This document shows positions 8,537 to 16,605 of a DNA stretch of 64,000 nucleotides, in pieces (position 1 is the first letter of the stretch; every line of letters starts with the position of its first letter). The notes beneath the pieces are model-generated. The model saw nothing but the letters and a program-made list of their open reading frames with translations, had not been told where the DNA came from and ran no database searches. The DNA is from Paenibacillus sp. URB8-2. GTDB taxonomy: Bacteria > Bacillota > Bacilli > Paenibacillales > Paenibacillaceae. The stretch lies in NCBI RefSeq assembly GCF_013393385.1, contig NZ_AP023239.1, forward strand, positions 930,001 through 994,000, in the 5' to 3' direction. The translations under genes and the position numbers were made by a program.

Positions 8537-9484
8537 ATGGCCCCAACGCTTACGGTCTTTACCCCGACCTACAATAGAGCGCATACGCTGCATTTATGCT
8601 ACCAGAGCCTGATCAGGCAGTCCTGCAGCGATTTTGTCTGGCTGATCATCGACGATGGCTCGACGGACCGGACAAAGGACCTGGTAGAGGGTTGGATACG
8701 CGAGGGCAGGGTGCCCATCCGTTACCATTACCAGGACAATCAGGGAATGCACGGCGCGCATAACGCCGCCTATGAACGGATCGATACGGAGCTTAATGTA
8801 TGTATCGACTCCGACGATTATTTGGCCGATGACGCCGTGGACACAATCATCTCGTTTTGGAGGGAGCACGGAAGCGGGGAATATGCCGGCATCGTGGGCC
8901 TTGACGCCTCGCCTGACGGAGAGGTTATCGGAACGAAAATGCCGGAGAAGCTGAAGGCTTCCACGCTGAGCGGCCTGTACGCCAAGTGGAAGGTCAAGGG
9001 CGACAAGAAGCTGGTCTACCGCACGCGGGTGACAAGCGGCGTTCCGCCATACCCGATTTATCAGGGCGAGCGGTATGTCCCGCTCTCGTATAAATACTTG
9101 CTGATCGATCAGCAGCTTCCGCTGCTGGTTATGAACGAGGTGCTGTGCCATGTGGAATATAGAACCGACGGCTCAAGCCTGAACATGCTTAACCAATACC
9201 GCAAGAACCCGCAGGGCTTCGCCTTTTTTCGGAAAGTGGCGATGCAGTATGCGCCGTCGTTTAAAGAACGGTTCCGCGAAGCCGTTCATTATGTGTCCAG
9301 CAGCCTGATCATGGGGAACCGCCAGTTTGTTGCGGAGTCGCCCCGCAAGGGGATGACGCTGCTGGCGTCTCCGCTCGGAATCTTGCTGTACCTGTACATC
9401 CGGCGGACGCAGCGTTCCGCGCCGGTCTCCGCGCCGGAAACGCCGAATCCGGCCAGGCTGGTGCAGGAGAGTGACGCGCAATGA
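8537..9484 (+). CDS. Glycosyltransferase, family GT2
   Basis: A 315-residue GT-A transferase starting 'LTVFTPTYNRAHTLHLCY', with 'IIDDGSTDRT' and the metal-binding 'CIDSDDYL'. A similar gene with the same 'TVFTPTYNR' opening lies at 24253, so the locus holds two members of this subtype. ATG at 8537 is chosen because AGAGGTGAG lies just before it; GTG at 8528 lies within that ribosome site. The stop overlaps the epsG start as ATGA. The sugar transferred cannot be told from sequence. Confidence 0.8.
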   Translation: MAPTLTVFTPTYNRAHTLHLCYQSLIRQSCSDFVWLIIDDGSTDRTKDLVEGWIREGRVPIRYHYQDNQGMHGAHNAAYERIDTELNVCIDSDDYLADDAVDTIISFWREHGSGEYAGIVGLDASPDGEVIGTKMPEKLKASTLSGLYAKWKVKGDKKLVYRTRVTSGVPPYPIYQGERYVPLSYKYLLIDQQLPLLVMNEVLCHVEYRTDGSSLNMLNQYRKNPQGFAFFRKVAMQYAPSFKERFREAVHYVSSSLIMGNRQFVAESPRKGMTLLASPLGILLYLYIRRTQRSAPVSAPETPNPARLVQESDAQ

Positions 9485-10554
9485 CCGTGTTATGGATTCA
9501 CTTGGCATTTGCTTATCTGTTCTCGCTTTCGGCCAGGTATTTCTCCACCCCGGATGCGGCGCTTCCTGTAAACGTCAGACCGAATCGTCTTCTGTTCTTC
9601 CTGACAGCGTTGTGGTTCTGCCTCATTTCCGGGCTGAGAAAAAATATCGGAGACACGGAAACGTATATCCACACCTACCGGACCGCCGATTTCACCTGGG
9701 AGTACATCTGGAAGACGGGCGACATCGGGTTCAATATTTTTCAAAAGATCTTGAAGATGTATACGGGCAACCCGCAGTATATGATTCTGATTACGGCGTT
9801 TGTCACCAACATGCTCATTATTATGGTGCTCTACAAATATGCCCGGCTGTTCGAGCTCGGCGTATTTATCTATATCACTTCCGGCTCGTTTATTGTCTCG
9901 ATGAACGGAATCCGGCAGTTTCTGGCAGCTTCGATCGTTTTCGCCGCGATGAAATATCTTTTTGAAGGCAACTGGAAGAGGTATATCCCGGTTGTGCTGT
10001 TCGCCTCTTTGTTTCATCAAAGCGCGCTGGTTCTTATTCCAATTTTTTTCATCGTCCGCAGAAAAGCCTGGACCGTTTCGACCCTGCTGCTGCTGGGAGT
10101 CGCGGTCATCATCGTCTTCGGCTTCAACCAATTTTCGGAGCTGTTGTTCTCGGCGATCAAGGATACGAACTACGGCAAGTATGAGACCTTCTCGGAGGGA
10201 GGCGCCAACATGCTGCGGGTGGTCTTTTACGGATTGCCGCTGGCTGTTGCTTACCTCGGGAGGCAGAAGCTGAGCGCAATCTTCTCCGACATCGATGTGA
10301 TCGTGAATATGGCTCTGATCGGCTTCGTATTGATGCTCGTTTCTACCCAGAACTGGATTTTTGCAAGACTGGCGATCTATTTCAACCTTTATCAGATTTT
10401 GCTAGTGGCTTGGATCGTGAAAGCGTTCCGGAAGAAGGATCAGAAGCTGATCTACATGATTGTGCTGGGTGTGTACCTTGTCTATTTCTTTTATGAAAAT
10501 GTGCTCACTCTCGGCATTGAATATCGAAGCAATTTCATTACTTGGTTTAATTAA
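9481..10554 (+). CDS. epsG: EpsG-family EPS polymerase
   Basis: A polytopic membrane protein of 357 residues with about nine to ten hydrophobic segments. 'ISGLRKNIGDTETYIHTY' near residues 45-62 is the typical EpsG-family signature, where an Arg-containing loop precedes a D-T/F-x-x-Y motif. The family is thought to polymerise lipid-linked repeat units outside the membrane, taking the place of Wzy. It is the only clear polymerase candidate in the locus and sits in the position of B. subtilis epsG, after epsD and epsF. Confidence 0.85.
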   Translation: MTVLWIHLAFAYLFSLSARYFSTPDAALPVNVRPNRLLFFLTALWFCLISGLRKNIGDTETYIHTYRTADFTWEYIWKTGDIGFNIFQKILKMYTGNPQYMILITAFVTNMLIIMVLYKYARLFELGVFIYITSGSFIVSMNGIRQFLAASIVFAAMKYLFEGNWKRYIPVVLFASLFHQSALVLIPIFFIVRRKAWTVSTLLLLGVAVIIVFGFNQFSELLFSAIKDTNYGKYETFSEGGANMLRVVFYGLPLAVAYLGRQKLSAIFSDIDVIVNMALIGFVLMLVSTQNWIFARLAIYFNLYQILLVAWIVKAFRKKDQKLIYMIVLGVYLVYFFYENVLTLGIEYRSNFITWFN

Positions 10555-10566
10555 GGAGGCAGCCGG

Positions 10567-11310
10567 ATGAATTCTTCGGAGAAGATCCCCAAGGTTGTCC
10601 ATTATTGCTGGTTCGGACGCGGAGAGAAGCCGAGAAAGCTGCAGAAGTGCATCAAAAGCTGGCATAAGCACCTGCCTGAATTTCAATTCGTGGAATGGAA
10701 CGAGGACAACTTCGATGTGACGGTTAACCGGTATGTACAGGAAGCCTACGAACAGCGGAAATATGCTTTTGTCAGTGACTATGCCCGGCTGCATGCTTTA
10801 TATAGTCAGGGCGGAATTTACATGGACACGGATGTTGAGGTCATCAGACCGCTGGACCGTTTTCTGGAGCTGGAGGCTTTTTCCGGATTCGAGGATGGGC
10901 ATTTTCTGCAATCCGGCACGATGGGGGCGGTCGCCGGGCATCCCTGGATCAAGGAACTTCTGGATTATTACGAAACCCGGAGCTTTCTTCTGCCGGACGG
11001 CTCGCCCGATACGACAACGAACACCGCGGTGATCAGCGAGATTTGTATGCGGCACGGTTTGGAGCTTAACGGACAGTATCAGGTGACGGAGAACGGCGTA
11101 AGCTTTTTTCCCCGGACTTACTTCAGCCCTTACGACTACATAAACGGCGGTAGCTATCTGACCGGAGAGAGCTATACGATTCATCATTTCGCGCAGTCCT
11201 GGCTGCCGCTTCACGTCAGGATCAGGAGCGGCGTGAAGCGGACGGTCAGCCGTGTGGTGGGTCCAAATAATATCGCGAGAATGCGAAAGCTATTTTCTCA
11301 AGGGTCGTGA
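10567..11310 (+). CDS. GT32-type glycosyltransferase (DXD sugar transferase)
   Basis: A protein of 247 residues. It begins '[16 protein letters not shown]', typical of Gly_transf_sug (GT32) enzymes of capsule loci, and holds the acceptor/donor motif '[11 protein letters not shown]' with the catalytic DXD. It has no membrane segment and would act at the cytoplasmic face. GGAGG lies eight bases before the ATG. B. subtilis has no clear counterpart at this position, so the repeat unit should differ. Confidence 0.8.
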   Translation: MNSSEKIPKVVHYCWFGRGEKPRKLQKCIKSWHKHLPEFQFVEWNEDNFDVTVNRYVQEAYEQRKYAFVSDYARLHALYSQGGIYMDTDVEVIRPLDRFLELEAFSGFEDGHFLQSGTMGAVAGHPWIKELLDYYETRSFLLPDGSPDTTTNTAVISEICMRHGLELNGQYQVTENGVSFFPRTYFSPYDYINGGSYLTGESYTIHHFAQSWLPLHVRIRSGVKRTVSRVVGPNNIARMRKLFSQGS

Positions 11311-11315
11311 AGAGG

Positions 11316-11930
11316 ATGAAAAGATGGTTTGATCTCGCCGTGTCGGTGCCGGTATTGCTCCTGTTCTCTCCCGTTATCGCGGCGACGGCGCTGCTGGTCC
11401 GTCTGAAGCTCGGCTCGCCCGTTCTGTTCAAACAGCAGAGGCCCGGACTGCATGGTCAGCCGTTCGATGTCTATAAATTCAGGACGATGACGGATGAGCG
11501 GGACGAATCGGGACAGCTGTTGTCCGACCATATCCGCCTTACGCCGTTCGGACTATTTCTCCGGAAATACAGCCTTGACGAGCTTCCTCAGTTGTGGAAT
11601 GTGGTCAAAGGCGATATCAGTCTGGTCGGCCCCAGGCCGCTGCTTATGAGCTATCTGCCGCTGTATACGGAAGAGCAGGCCAGACGTCATTTGGTCAAGC
11701 CGGGAATAACCGGATGGGCCCAGGTGAACGGACGCAACGCGATTTCCTGGGAAGAGAAATTCAAGCTCGATACGTGGTATGTCGACCACTGGAGCTTCGC
11801 TCTGGATCTGAAAATTTTGGTCTTGACCCTGCTTAAAGTAGTCAAATCGGAAGGCATCAGCAGCGGAAATCACGTGACCATGCCTGTATTTCAGGGAGGC
11901 GTGAACAAAGAAGAAGGAAGTCGAGGTTGA
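11316..11930 (+). CDS. epsL: EpsL-like initiating phosphosugar transferase
   Basis: A monotopic membrane glycosyl-1-phosphate transferase of about 204 residues that loads the first sugar onto undecaprenyl phosphate. It has an N-terminal hydrophobic re-entrant segment, '[20 protein letters not shown]', '[11 protein letters not shown]', '[12 protein letters not shown]' and '[15 protein letters not shown]', all typical of the PglC/EpsL class. The start is uncertain: ATG at 11316 has AAGGG eleven bases upstream, while GTG at 11307 has the same site too close. The neighbouring dehydratase and aminotransferase suggest a bacillosamine-type first sugar. Confidence 0.9.
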   Translation: MKRWFDLAVSVPVLLLFSPVIAATALLVRLKLGSPVLFKQQRPGLHGQPFDVYKFRTMTDERDESGQLLSDHIRLTPFGLFLRKYSLDELPQLWNVVKGDISLVGPRPLLMSYLPLYTEEQARRHLVKPGITGWAQVNGRNAISWEEKFKLDTWYVDHWSFALDLKILVLTLLKVVKSEGISSGNHVTMPVFQGGVNKEEGSRG

Positions 11931-11935
11931 TGATG

Positions 11936-13099
11936 ATGGCAAAAGAACGGATATTTCTGTCCCCGCCCCATATGAGTGGCCGGGAGCAATTTTATATTGA
12001 TGAAGCGTTCGAGACGAACTGGATTGCTCCGCTCGGCCCCAATGTCGACGCCTTTGAAAGGGAGATTGCCGAATATACCGGCGCCCTCGGAGCGGCTGCG
12101 CTGAGCTCGGGCACGGCCGCCATTCATATCGCGCTCTCCCTGCTTAATATCGGACCCGGGGACCGGGTGTTCTGCTCAAGCTTTACGTTCATAGCGAGCG
12201 CCAATCCCGTGCGTTACGTCGGGGCCGAGCCGGTCTTCATCGATTCCGAGCCGCAGACCTGGAACATGTCGCCCGAAGCGCTGGAAAGGGCCTTTGAGGA
12301 CGCCGATCGGGAGGGCCGTTTGCCCAAGGCGGTCATCGTTGTTCATTTGTACGGGCAGAGCGCCAAGATGAACGAAATCCTGGCCGTATGCAACCGGTAT
12401 GAGGTGCCGGTAATTGAGGATGCCGCGGAATCGCTGGGCTCCACCTATGAAGGAAAGGCGAGCGGCACGCTCGGCAAGTTCGGCATCTACTCGTTCAACG
12501 GCAACAAAATCATTACGACCTCCGGCGGAGGCATGATCGTTTCCGATGACGAAGAAGCGTTAAACAGAGCGCGCTTCCTGGCGACGCAGGCGAGAGACCA
12601 GGCGCCGCATTACCAGCACAGCGTCACGGGATATAATTACAGGCTCAGCAATCTCCTCGCGGGAGTGGGCCGAGCCCAGCTTCAGGTTCTGGAAGAGCGG
12701 GTGGAGGCTAGAAGAAAGATATTCGAGAACTACCGGGCGGCTTTCGGTGAGCTGAAGGGCATCGAGTTCATGCCGGAACTGCCGAATACGCACTCCAACC
12801 GATGGCTGACCGCCCTTACTGTTGACGAAGAGGAAGCCGCGGTCAAAATAAGCGATCTGCTTCAAGCGCTTGCCGCCGATAATATCGAAGCCAGACCGCT
12901 GTGGAAGCCGCTCCATCTTCAGCCGGTGTTCGAAGGCTCGCGCTTTTATCCGCACAGCGAGACGTTATGCGTATCCGAGCGGCTGTTCCAGTCCGGAATT
13001 TGTCTTCCTTCCGGCTCGAGCTTAAGCCTGGATCAGCAGCAGCGGGTGATTGAATGCATTCAGCGCTCACTGGGGAAGGTAGCGAACCCTGCCCGTTAG
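11936..13099 (+). CDS. epsN: EpsN-like PLP sugar aminotransferase
   Basis: A DegT/DnrJ/EryC1 aminotransferase of about 387 residues. 'LSPPHMSGREQFYIDEAF', 'SSGTAAIHIAL' and 'VIEDAAESLGSTYEGK' agree with remembered EpsN. The PLP-binding lysine lies in 'SFNGNKIITTSGGGM' (near residue 195). Four in-frame starts (TTG, then three ATGs) lie at 11927-11936; the last ATG is best placed for the GAGG at 11923. It should aminate the keto sugar made by EpsC. It is the last gene of the first EPS block. Confidence 0.9.
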   Translation: MAKERIFLSPPHMSGREQFYIDEAFETNWIAPLGPNVDAFEREIAEYTGALGAAALSSGTAAIHIALSLLNIGPGDRVFCSSFTFIASANPVRYVGAEPVFIDSEPQTWNMSPEALERAFEDADREGRLPKAVIVVHLYGQSAKMNEILAVCNRYEVPVIEDAAESLGSTYEGKASGTLGKFGIYSFNGNKIITTSGGGMIVSDDEEALNRARFLATQARDQAPHYQHSVTGYNYRLSNLLAGVGRAQLQVLEERVEARRKIFENYRAAFGELKGIEFMPELPNTHSNRWLTALTVDEEEAAVKISDLLQALAADNIEARPLWKPLHLQPVFEGSRFYPHSETLCVSERLFQSGICLPSGSSLSLDQQQRVIECIQRSLGKVANPAR

Positions 13100-13229
13100 G
13101 CGCCCGGATTTCCGGACGGTCCCGCTGTTCGCGAATCCGTAACCTTGCGGAATCGGGAACAGGCATGGATTATCGCCGTGATCGGAGGAACGGGCAAACA
13201 TGTGGTTCGATACGAGCTGCAGCGAGGTG

Positions 13230-13340
13230 CTACGAACCAAACGAACCAAACGAACCAAACGCACTCATGAACCAAATGAACCCATGAACCCATGAACCCA
13301 TGAACCCATCAACCAAACGAACTCATGAACCAAATGAACC
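13230..13340. repeat. Short tandem repeats of AACCAAACG / AACCCATG type
   Basis: Just after epsN the sequence breaks into short repeats: AACCAAACG in several copies, then AACCCATG in four copies, then mixed forms. It has no convincing coding potential. It forms the first part of the 748-base gene-free stretch between epsN and the converging epsM-like gene. Confidence 0.85.
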
Positions 13341-13560
13341 CAATAATGCAAAAACCTGAAATTGTACATCTTTTTTCGGACTTGGAGCTTTCACTGGATG
13401 GGATGCCTGCAAAAATACAGTTATTGCCGGTTCAACTCTCCAATCCAGCCGGAAAAGCCTGAAATTCCTGCACCATAGCAGGTTTTTCCCGCTGACTCTC
13501 GTTTCTGCTCGAAAAAACCTGCACTTTCGCCGTTTTGCAGCAGGAGACCAAAACTAATCC
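13340..13560. repeat. Gene-free stretch with CCTGCA-rich dispersed repeat
   Basis: This part holds several CCTGCA or CCTGAA motifs each followed by a short AT-rich segment and a T run or a partner TGCA/GCAGG. The same kind of sequence occurs at 31240-31435 in another gene-free stretch. No gene is seen. It may be a dispersed intergenic repeat family of this genome. Confidence 0.5.
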
Positions 13561-13564
13561 GTAA

Positions 13565-13796
13565 CCAACGGGATTCTTGCGGTGTCGCCGCCAACGAGAT
13601 CTTGCGGTGCGGCTGCCAACGGGATTCTTGCGGTGTCGCCGCCAACGGGATTCTTGCGGTGTCGCCGCCAACGAGATCTTGCGGTGCGGCTGCCAACGGG
13701 ACTCTTGCGGTGCGGCCGCCAACGGGATCCTTGCGGTGCGGCTGCCAACGGGATTTTTGCGGTGTCGCCGCCAACGGGATCCTTGCGGTGCGGCTG
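13565..13796. repeat. Nine tandem copies of a 25-26 bp GC-rich unit
   Basis: Units start CCAACG at 13565, 13591, 13616, 13642, 13668, 13693, 13719, 13745 and 13771. Seven are 26 bases and two are 25. Units end in either GTGTCGCCG or GTGCGGC(T/C)G, so two subtypes are interspersed. There are no variable spacers, so it is not a CRISPR array. The 25-base units shift the frame, which argues against translation. It lies between converging genes. Confidence 0.9.
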
Positions 13797-13847
13797 CACC
13801 GCGCATCCCCGCCGCGCCGCTCCCCGTTCATCCCTGCCGCTACAAAT

Positions 13848-14507
13848 CTACAAATACCGCTCGCCCGCGGCGCGCGATCTTGCGATGACGGCAGGCGTTC
13901 CGTAGGCCACGGCGTATCCGCCGATATCGGCAAGCACGGTGGCCCCCGCCCCAATTACGGTATGCTCCCCGATGCGAACGGAGTGAATGACGTTCGCCCC
14001 CAGAGAAAGAACGCTGTATTCGCCGATCGACACGTTCCCGCCGGTCGTGGCGCCCGGCGCCAGCGTGGCATAATCCCCGACCCGGCTGTCATGATCGACC
14101 GATGCCTTCGGATACAGCACGCAGTGTTCGCCGATGACCGTGTCGCTGTTAACGACAGCCCCCGCCATCACGACGGTGCCTTGTCCCAATACGGCTCCCC
14201 TGGCGATCCAGGCGCCCGGATGGACAGCCGTAACGAAGGGGAAATCCGGGCAGAGGGAGGAGATGCGGTCGACGATGCCTGCCCGGCCCCAGTTGTCTCC
14301 GATGGCGACGATGCCGCCGTCTATTTCCTCCCGGTGCTCCAAAAGATATTGTTCGTTTCCGAGAATCCGGTATCCATAAACTTCGGAGCCGGCGGCCTTG
14401 TAGCTGTCGAGCAGCCCGGCGATCCGGTACCGTCCTTCTCGCTCAATGGCATCAGTCACCGCTTTGGCATGTCCTCCCGCTCCGAATACGACGATGTTTT
14501 TCTTCAA
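13848..14507 (-). CDS. epsM: EpsM-like NeuD/PglD sugar O/N-acetyltransferase
   Basis: A 219-residue acetyltransferase. It has an N-terminal nucleotide-sugar-binding domain ('IVVFGAGGHAKAV') and a left-handed beta-helix of hexapeptide repeats ('VIGEHCVLYPKASVDHDSRVG'), with the probable catalytic His in 'SVDHDS'. This is the NeuD/PglD/EpsM architecture, and it should acetylate the amino sugar made by EpsC and EpsN. The start is TTG at 14507 with AAGGGGG upstream; an extended -10 (TGC-TATATT, complement of 14532-14540) suggests its own promoter. It lies on the strand opposite to all other EPS genes, which hints at a local inversion. Confidence 0.85.
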   Translation of the reverse strand: MKKNIVVFGAGGHAKAVTDAIEREGRYRIAGLLDSYKAAGSEVYGYRILGNEQYLLEHREEIDGGIVAIGDNWGRAGIVDRISSLCPDFPFVTAVHPGAWIARGAVLGQGTVVMAGAVVNSDTVIGEHCVLYPKASVDHDSRVGDYATLAPGATTGGNVSIGEYSVLSLGANVIHSVRIGEHTVIGAGATVLADIGGYAVAYGTPAVIARSRAAGERYL

Positions 14508-14588
14508 ACCTCAGTCCCCCTTTCTGATTTCAATATAGCATACCGCCAACGATCCCGGATCAATTTATAGTTTTGTGCAACTTAGCAA

Positions 14589-14618
14589 TTGACAACTTTC
14601 AGGCAGGAGTGTTACGCT
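14589..14618 (+). promoter_or_regulatory. Promoter of the second EPS block, shared type with 31535
   Basis: TTGACA (14589-14594), an 18-bp spacer and TACGCT (14613-14618). Twelve of the 18 spacer bases, including TTTC, GGCAG and GTG, also match in the same positions at the promoter of the paralogous gene at 31602. Downstream at 14627-14642 lies GTTC-N8-GAAC, a degenerate version of the SinR-type palindrome. Confidence 0.6.
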
Positions 14619-14638
14619 TTACTTGTGTTCGTTAAATA

Positions 14639-14718
14639 GAACAAAAATGATAATTTTTGTTCGCTATGTTCTCGTTCGCAATGTTCTCGTTCGCTATGTT
14701 CTCGTTCGCTATGTTCTC
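14639..14718 (+). repeat. Inverted repeat and four 15-bp tandem repeats in leader
   Basis: GAACAAAAAT (14639) and ATTTTTGTTC (14653) form a perfect 10-bp inverted repeat with a 4-base loop. It is followed by four copies of GTTCGCTATGTTCTC (14659-14718, one base differing in copy two). Each copy contains GTTCTC followed by G, one base short of a SinR half-site. The array ends just before the ribosome site of the next gene and gives the frame an artificial repeat-coded N-terminal extension. Confidence 0.85.
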
Positions 14719-14737
14719 GATAGTAAGGAGATATCCC

Positions 14738-15919
14738 ATGGGAAATCTATTTGCCCTGAAGACGGAAGTTCTGTCAACCGAAATGCGTCTTCTGCTGGCG
14801 CTTCTCGCGGCGGAGAAGACCTGGGACTTGCCGGATCGCTTCCCGGACCTGTTCCGCACGGCGGATTGGGAAGAGTTTGTAAAGCTCGCGCTGCATCACC
14901 GCGTATATCCCAATCTCTATCCCAAGATGAAGAATCTGGGGGAGGATGCAGTGCCCGCCGAAGTGATCGGCTGCCTGTATGCGCACTACAGCCGAAATAC
15001 GTTTCAGATGCTTCATTTAAGCGCTGAAATGGAATTTCTCGACGGAGAGCTGGCCCGGAGAAATATCCGCGCGCTCTTTCTTAAAGGGCCTGTCATTGCC
15101 AAGGATCTGTACGGGGACATCTCCCTGCGGACCTCCTGCGATCTGGATCTCCTGATCCCGATGTCTGAACTGTCCGGTGCAGAATCCATGCTGTCCAGTC
15201 TGGGGTATATCAAGGACGATTATATCCATACCGTTCTGAACGATTGGAAGTGGCGGCATCACCACACGACCTTCACCCATCCGAAAAAAGGCGTCAAGGT
15301 GGAGCTTCATTGGAGGCTGAATCCGGCTCCTTCCGGAGAACCCGATTTCGAGGAGCTGTGGGGACGAAGACGGATCAGCGGGCTGACCAGCCGGCCGGTT
15401 GCCTATTTGGGGAAGGAAGACCTGTTTCTGTTCCTCGTGTCCCATGGGGCGCGGCACGGATGGTCGAGACTGCGGTGGCTGCTGGATATTAAACAGCTGC
15501 TGCTTCAGCGGCCGGATGCCGGCAAGCTGACCGCTCTGCTTCGCAAGTACCGCTACTACCACGTCGGCGGACAGGCGCTAACTCTGGCCCAGGAATTGCT
15601 GGACGCCGAGATCGCAGGTGAGCTTGGGCGAATGGAGCGCGCTCCGAAATCGCGGGCGATGGCGCAGGCGGCGATGTTCTATCTGGAACGGATGGTTAAT
15701 CTGCATTCGCTCCCCGTTCCCGACGATGTGGCCTCCTATCACAAGCGGCATCAATTCGCGCTGTTTGCGCCGGTTCAGAAGCTCGTATTCATCCTGAGCT
15801 TTCTCTTTCCCTACCCGGAGGATGCGGAGACGCTGCCGCTGCCCAAACCGCTGCATTTCTTGTATGTTCCGCTCCGGCCTTTTTTATGGGCCTGGAGGAA
15901 GAGCAAACGCTTTACCTGA
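14738..15919 (+). CDS. Nucleotidyltransferase-fold protein (NTP_transf_5), copy 1
   Basis: A 393-residue protein of the uncharacterised nucleotidyltransferase family often seen in Firmicute lasso-peptide and capsule loci. The N-terminal core carries 'LFLKGPV' and 'LRTSCDLDLLIP', the latter with the metal-binding DxD; then 'VELHWRLNP' and 'SHGARHGWSRLRWLLDI'. ATG at 14738 is chosen because AAGGAG lies nine bases upstream; a longer frame from 14657 would only translate the leader repeats. A close paralog lies at 31602. First gene of the second EPS block. Substrate unknown; a sugar, lipid or peptide could be modified. Confidence 0.75.
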   Translation: MGNLFALKTEVLSTEMRLLLALLAAEKTWDLPDRFPDLFRTADWEEFVKLALHHRVYPNLYPKMKNLGEDAVPAEVIGCLYAHYSRNTFQMLHLSAEMEFLDGELARRNIRALFLKGPVIAKDLYGDISLRTSCDLDLLIPMSELSGAESMLSSLGYIKDDYIHTVLNDWKWRHHHTTFTHPKKGVKVELHWRLNPAPSGEPDFEELWGRRRISGLTSRPVAYLGKEDLFLFLVSHGARHGWSRLRWLLDIKQLLLQRPDAGKLTALLRKYRYYHVGGQALTLAQELLDAEIAGELGRMERAPKSRAMAQAAMFYLERMVNLHSLPVPDDVASYHKRHQFALFAPVQKLVFILSFLFPYPEDAETLPLPKPLHFLYVPLRPFLWAWRKSKRFT

Positions 15920-15960
15920 TTTCGGCTTCGGCCGCTTAACGAAGGGAGATGAGGCTACAG

Positions 15961-16605
15961 ATGATTGGAAAAGTGTTGAAGACGGTCTACAGGCAGTACC
16001 GCGAACGGGGCCTGTTAAGTACGCTGGCCATGAACCTGTCTCATTTCATCGGATTTGTGCGGGGGCTGTTCTATAAGCTGATATATTTCGGCAGCATTTC
16101 ATATGCCCCGTTCTCCATGCAGGGCAACAGCACGATCGAGATCTTCAACAGGAACTCCAGACTGAAGCTCGGCAGCTTCGTTTTTATCCGCAAGAATGTC
16201 AGCATCCGGCTGGATCACGGCGGCGAGCTGAGCCTGGGGGATAAGACGTTCATCAACGATAACTGTACGATCAACTGCGTTCACCGCATCGCGATCGGCG
16301 ATTATGTAAAAATCGCCCCGAATGTCTGCATCAATGATCATGACCATAATTATAAGCCGGATTCGGAAAGCCATCTGCTTCAGGATGAGGTCATTATTGG
16401 CAGCCATGTATGGATCGGGGCGAATACGGTGATTTTGCGGGGAACCGTGATCGGCGACCATTCAGTGGTTGCGGCCGGGAGTGTGGTCAAAGGGACGGTG
16501 CCGCCGTACACCTTGTTCCTTAACAAGCGGGAGAACAGCTATAAAGAAATTGCAGGGGCGAACGTATTCGCTATGGCGCCTGCCGTATCGGGAGGACAGC
16601 CATGA
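15961..16605 (+). CDS. Hexapeptide-repeat acyltransferase
   Basis: A 214-residue acyltransferase of the LbetaH superfamily. After an N-terminal basic helix region, the beta-helix runs from about residue 50, with 'IGDYVKIAPNVCINDHDHNY' (likely acceptor-activating His) and a C-terminal 'GSHVWIGANTVILRGTVIG'. It probably O-acetylates the growing repeat unit. ATG at 15961 is preferred to ATG at 15949, which touches the AAGGGAG site. The stop overlaps the next start (ATGA). Confidence 0.8.
   Translation: MIGKVLKTVYRQYRERGLLSTLAMNLSHFIGFVRGLFYKLIYFGSISYAPFSMQGNSTIEIFNRNSRLKLGSFVFIRKNVSIRLDHGGELSLGDKTFINDNCTINCVHRIAIGDYVKIAPNVCINDHDHNYKPDSESHLLQDEVIIGSHVWIGANTVILRGTVIGDHSVVAAGSVVKGTVPPYTLFLNKRENSYKEIAGANVFAMAPAVSGGQP

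Noticed and set aside
13565..13796. CRISPR-like array
   Set aside because: The 25-26 bp units are directly joined with no variable spacers, and no cas genes are present.
13602..14570. Long plus-strand frame across the repeats and the epsM-like gene
   Set aside because: Repeat-coded and antisense to a clear acetyltransferase gene; no family features.
14657..14737. N-terminal extension of the nucleotidyltransferase (repeat of MFAMFSF type)
   Set aside because: It is produced by the 15-bp leader repeats; the AAGGAG site and the paralog's N-terminus support the start at 14738.
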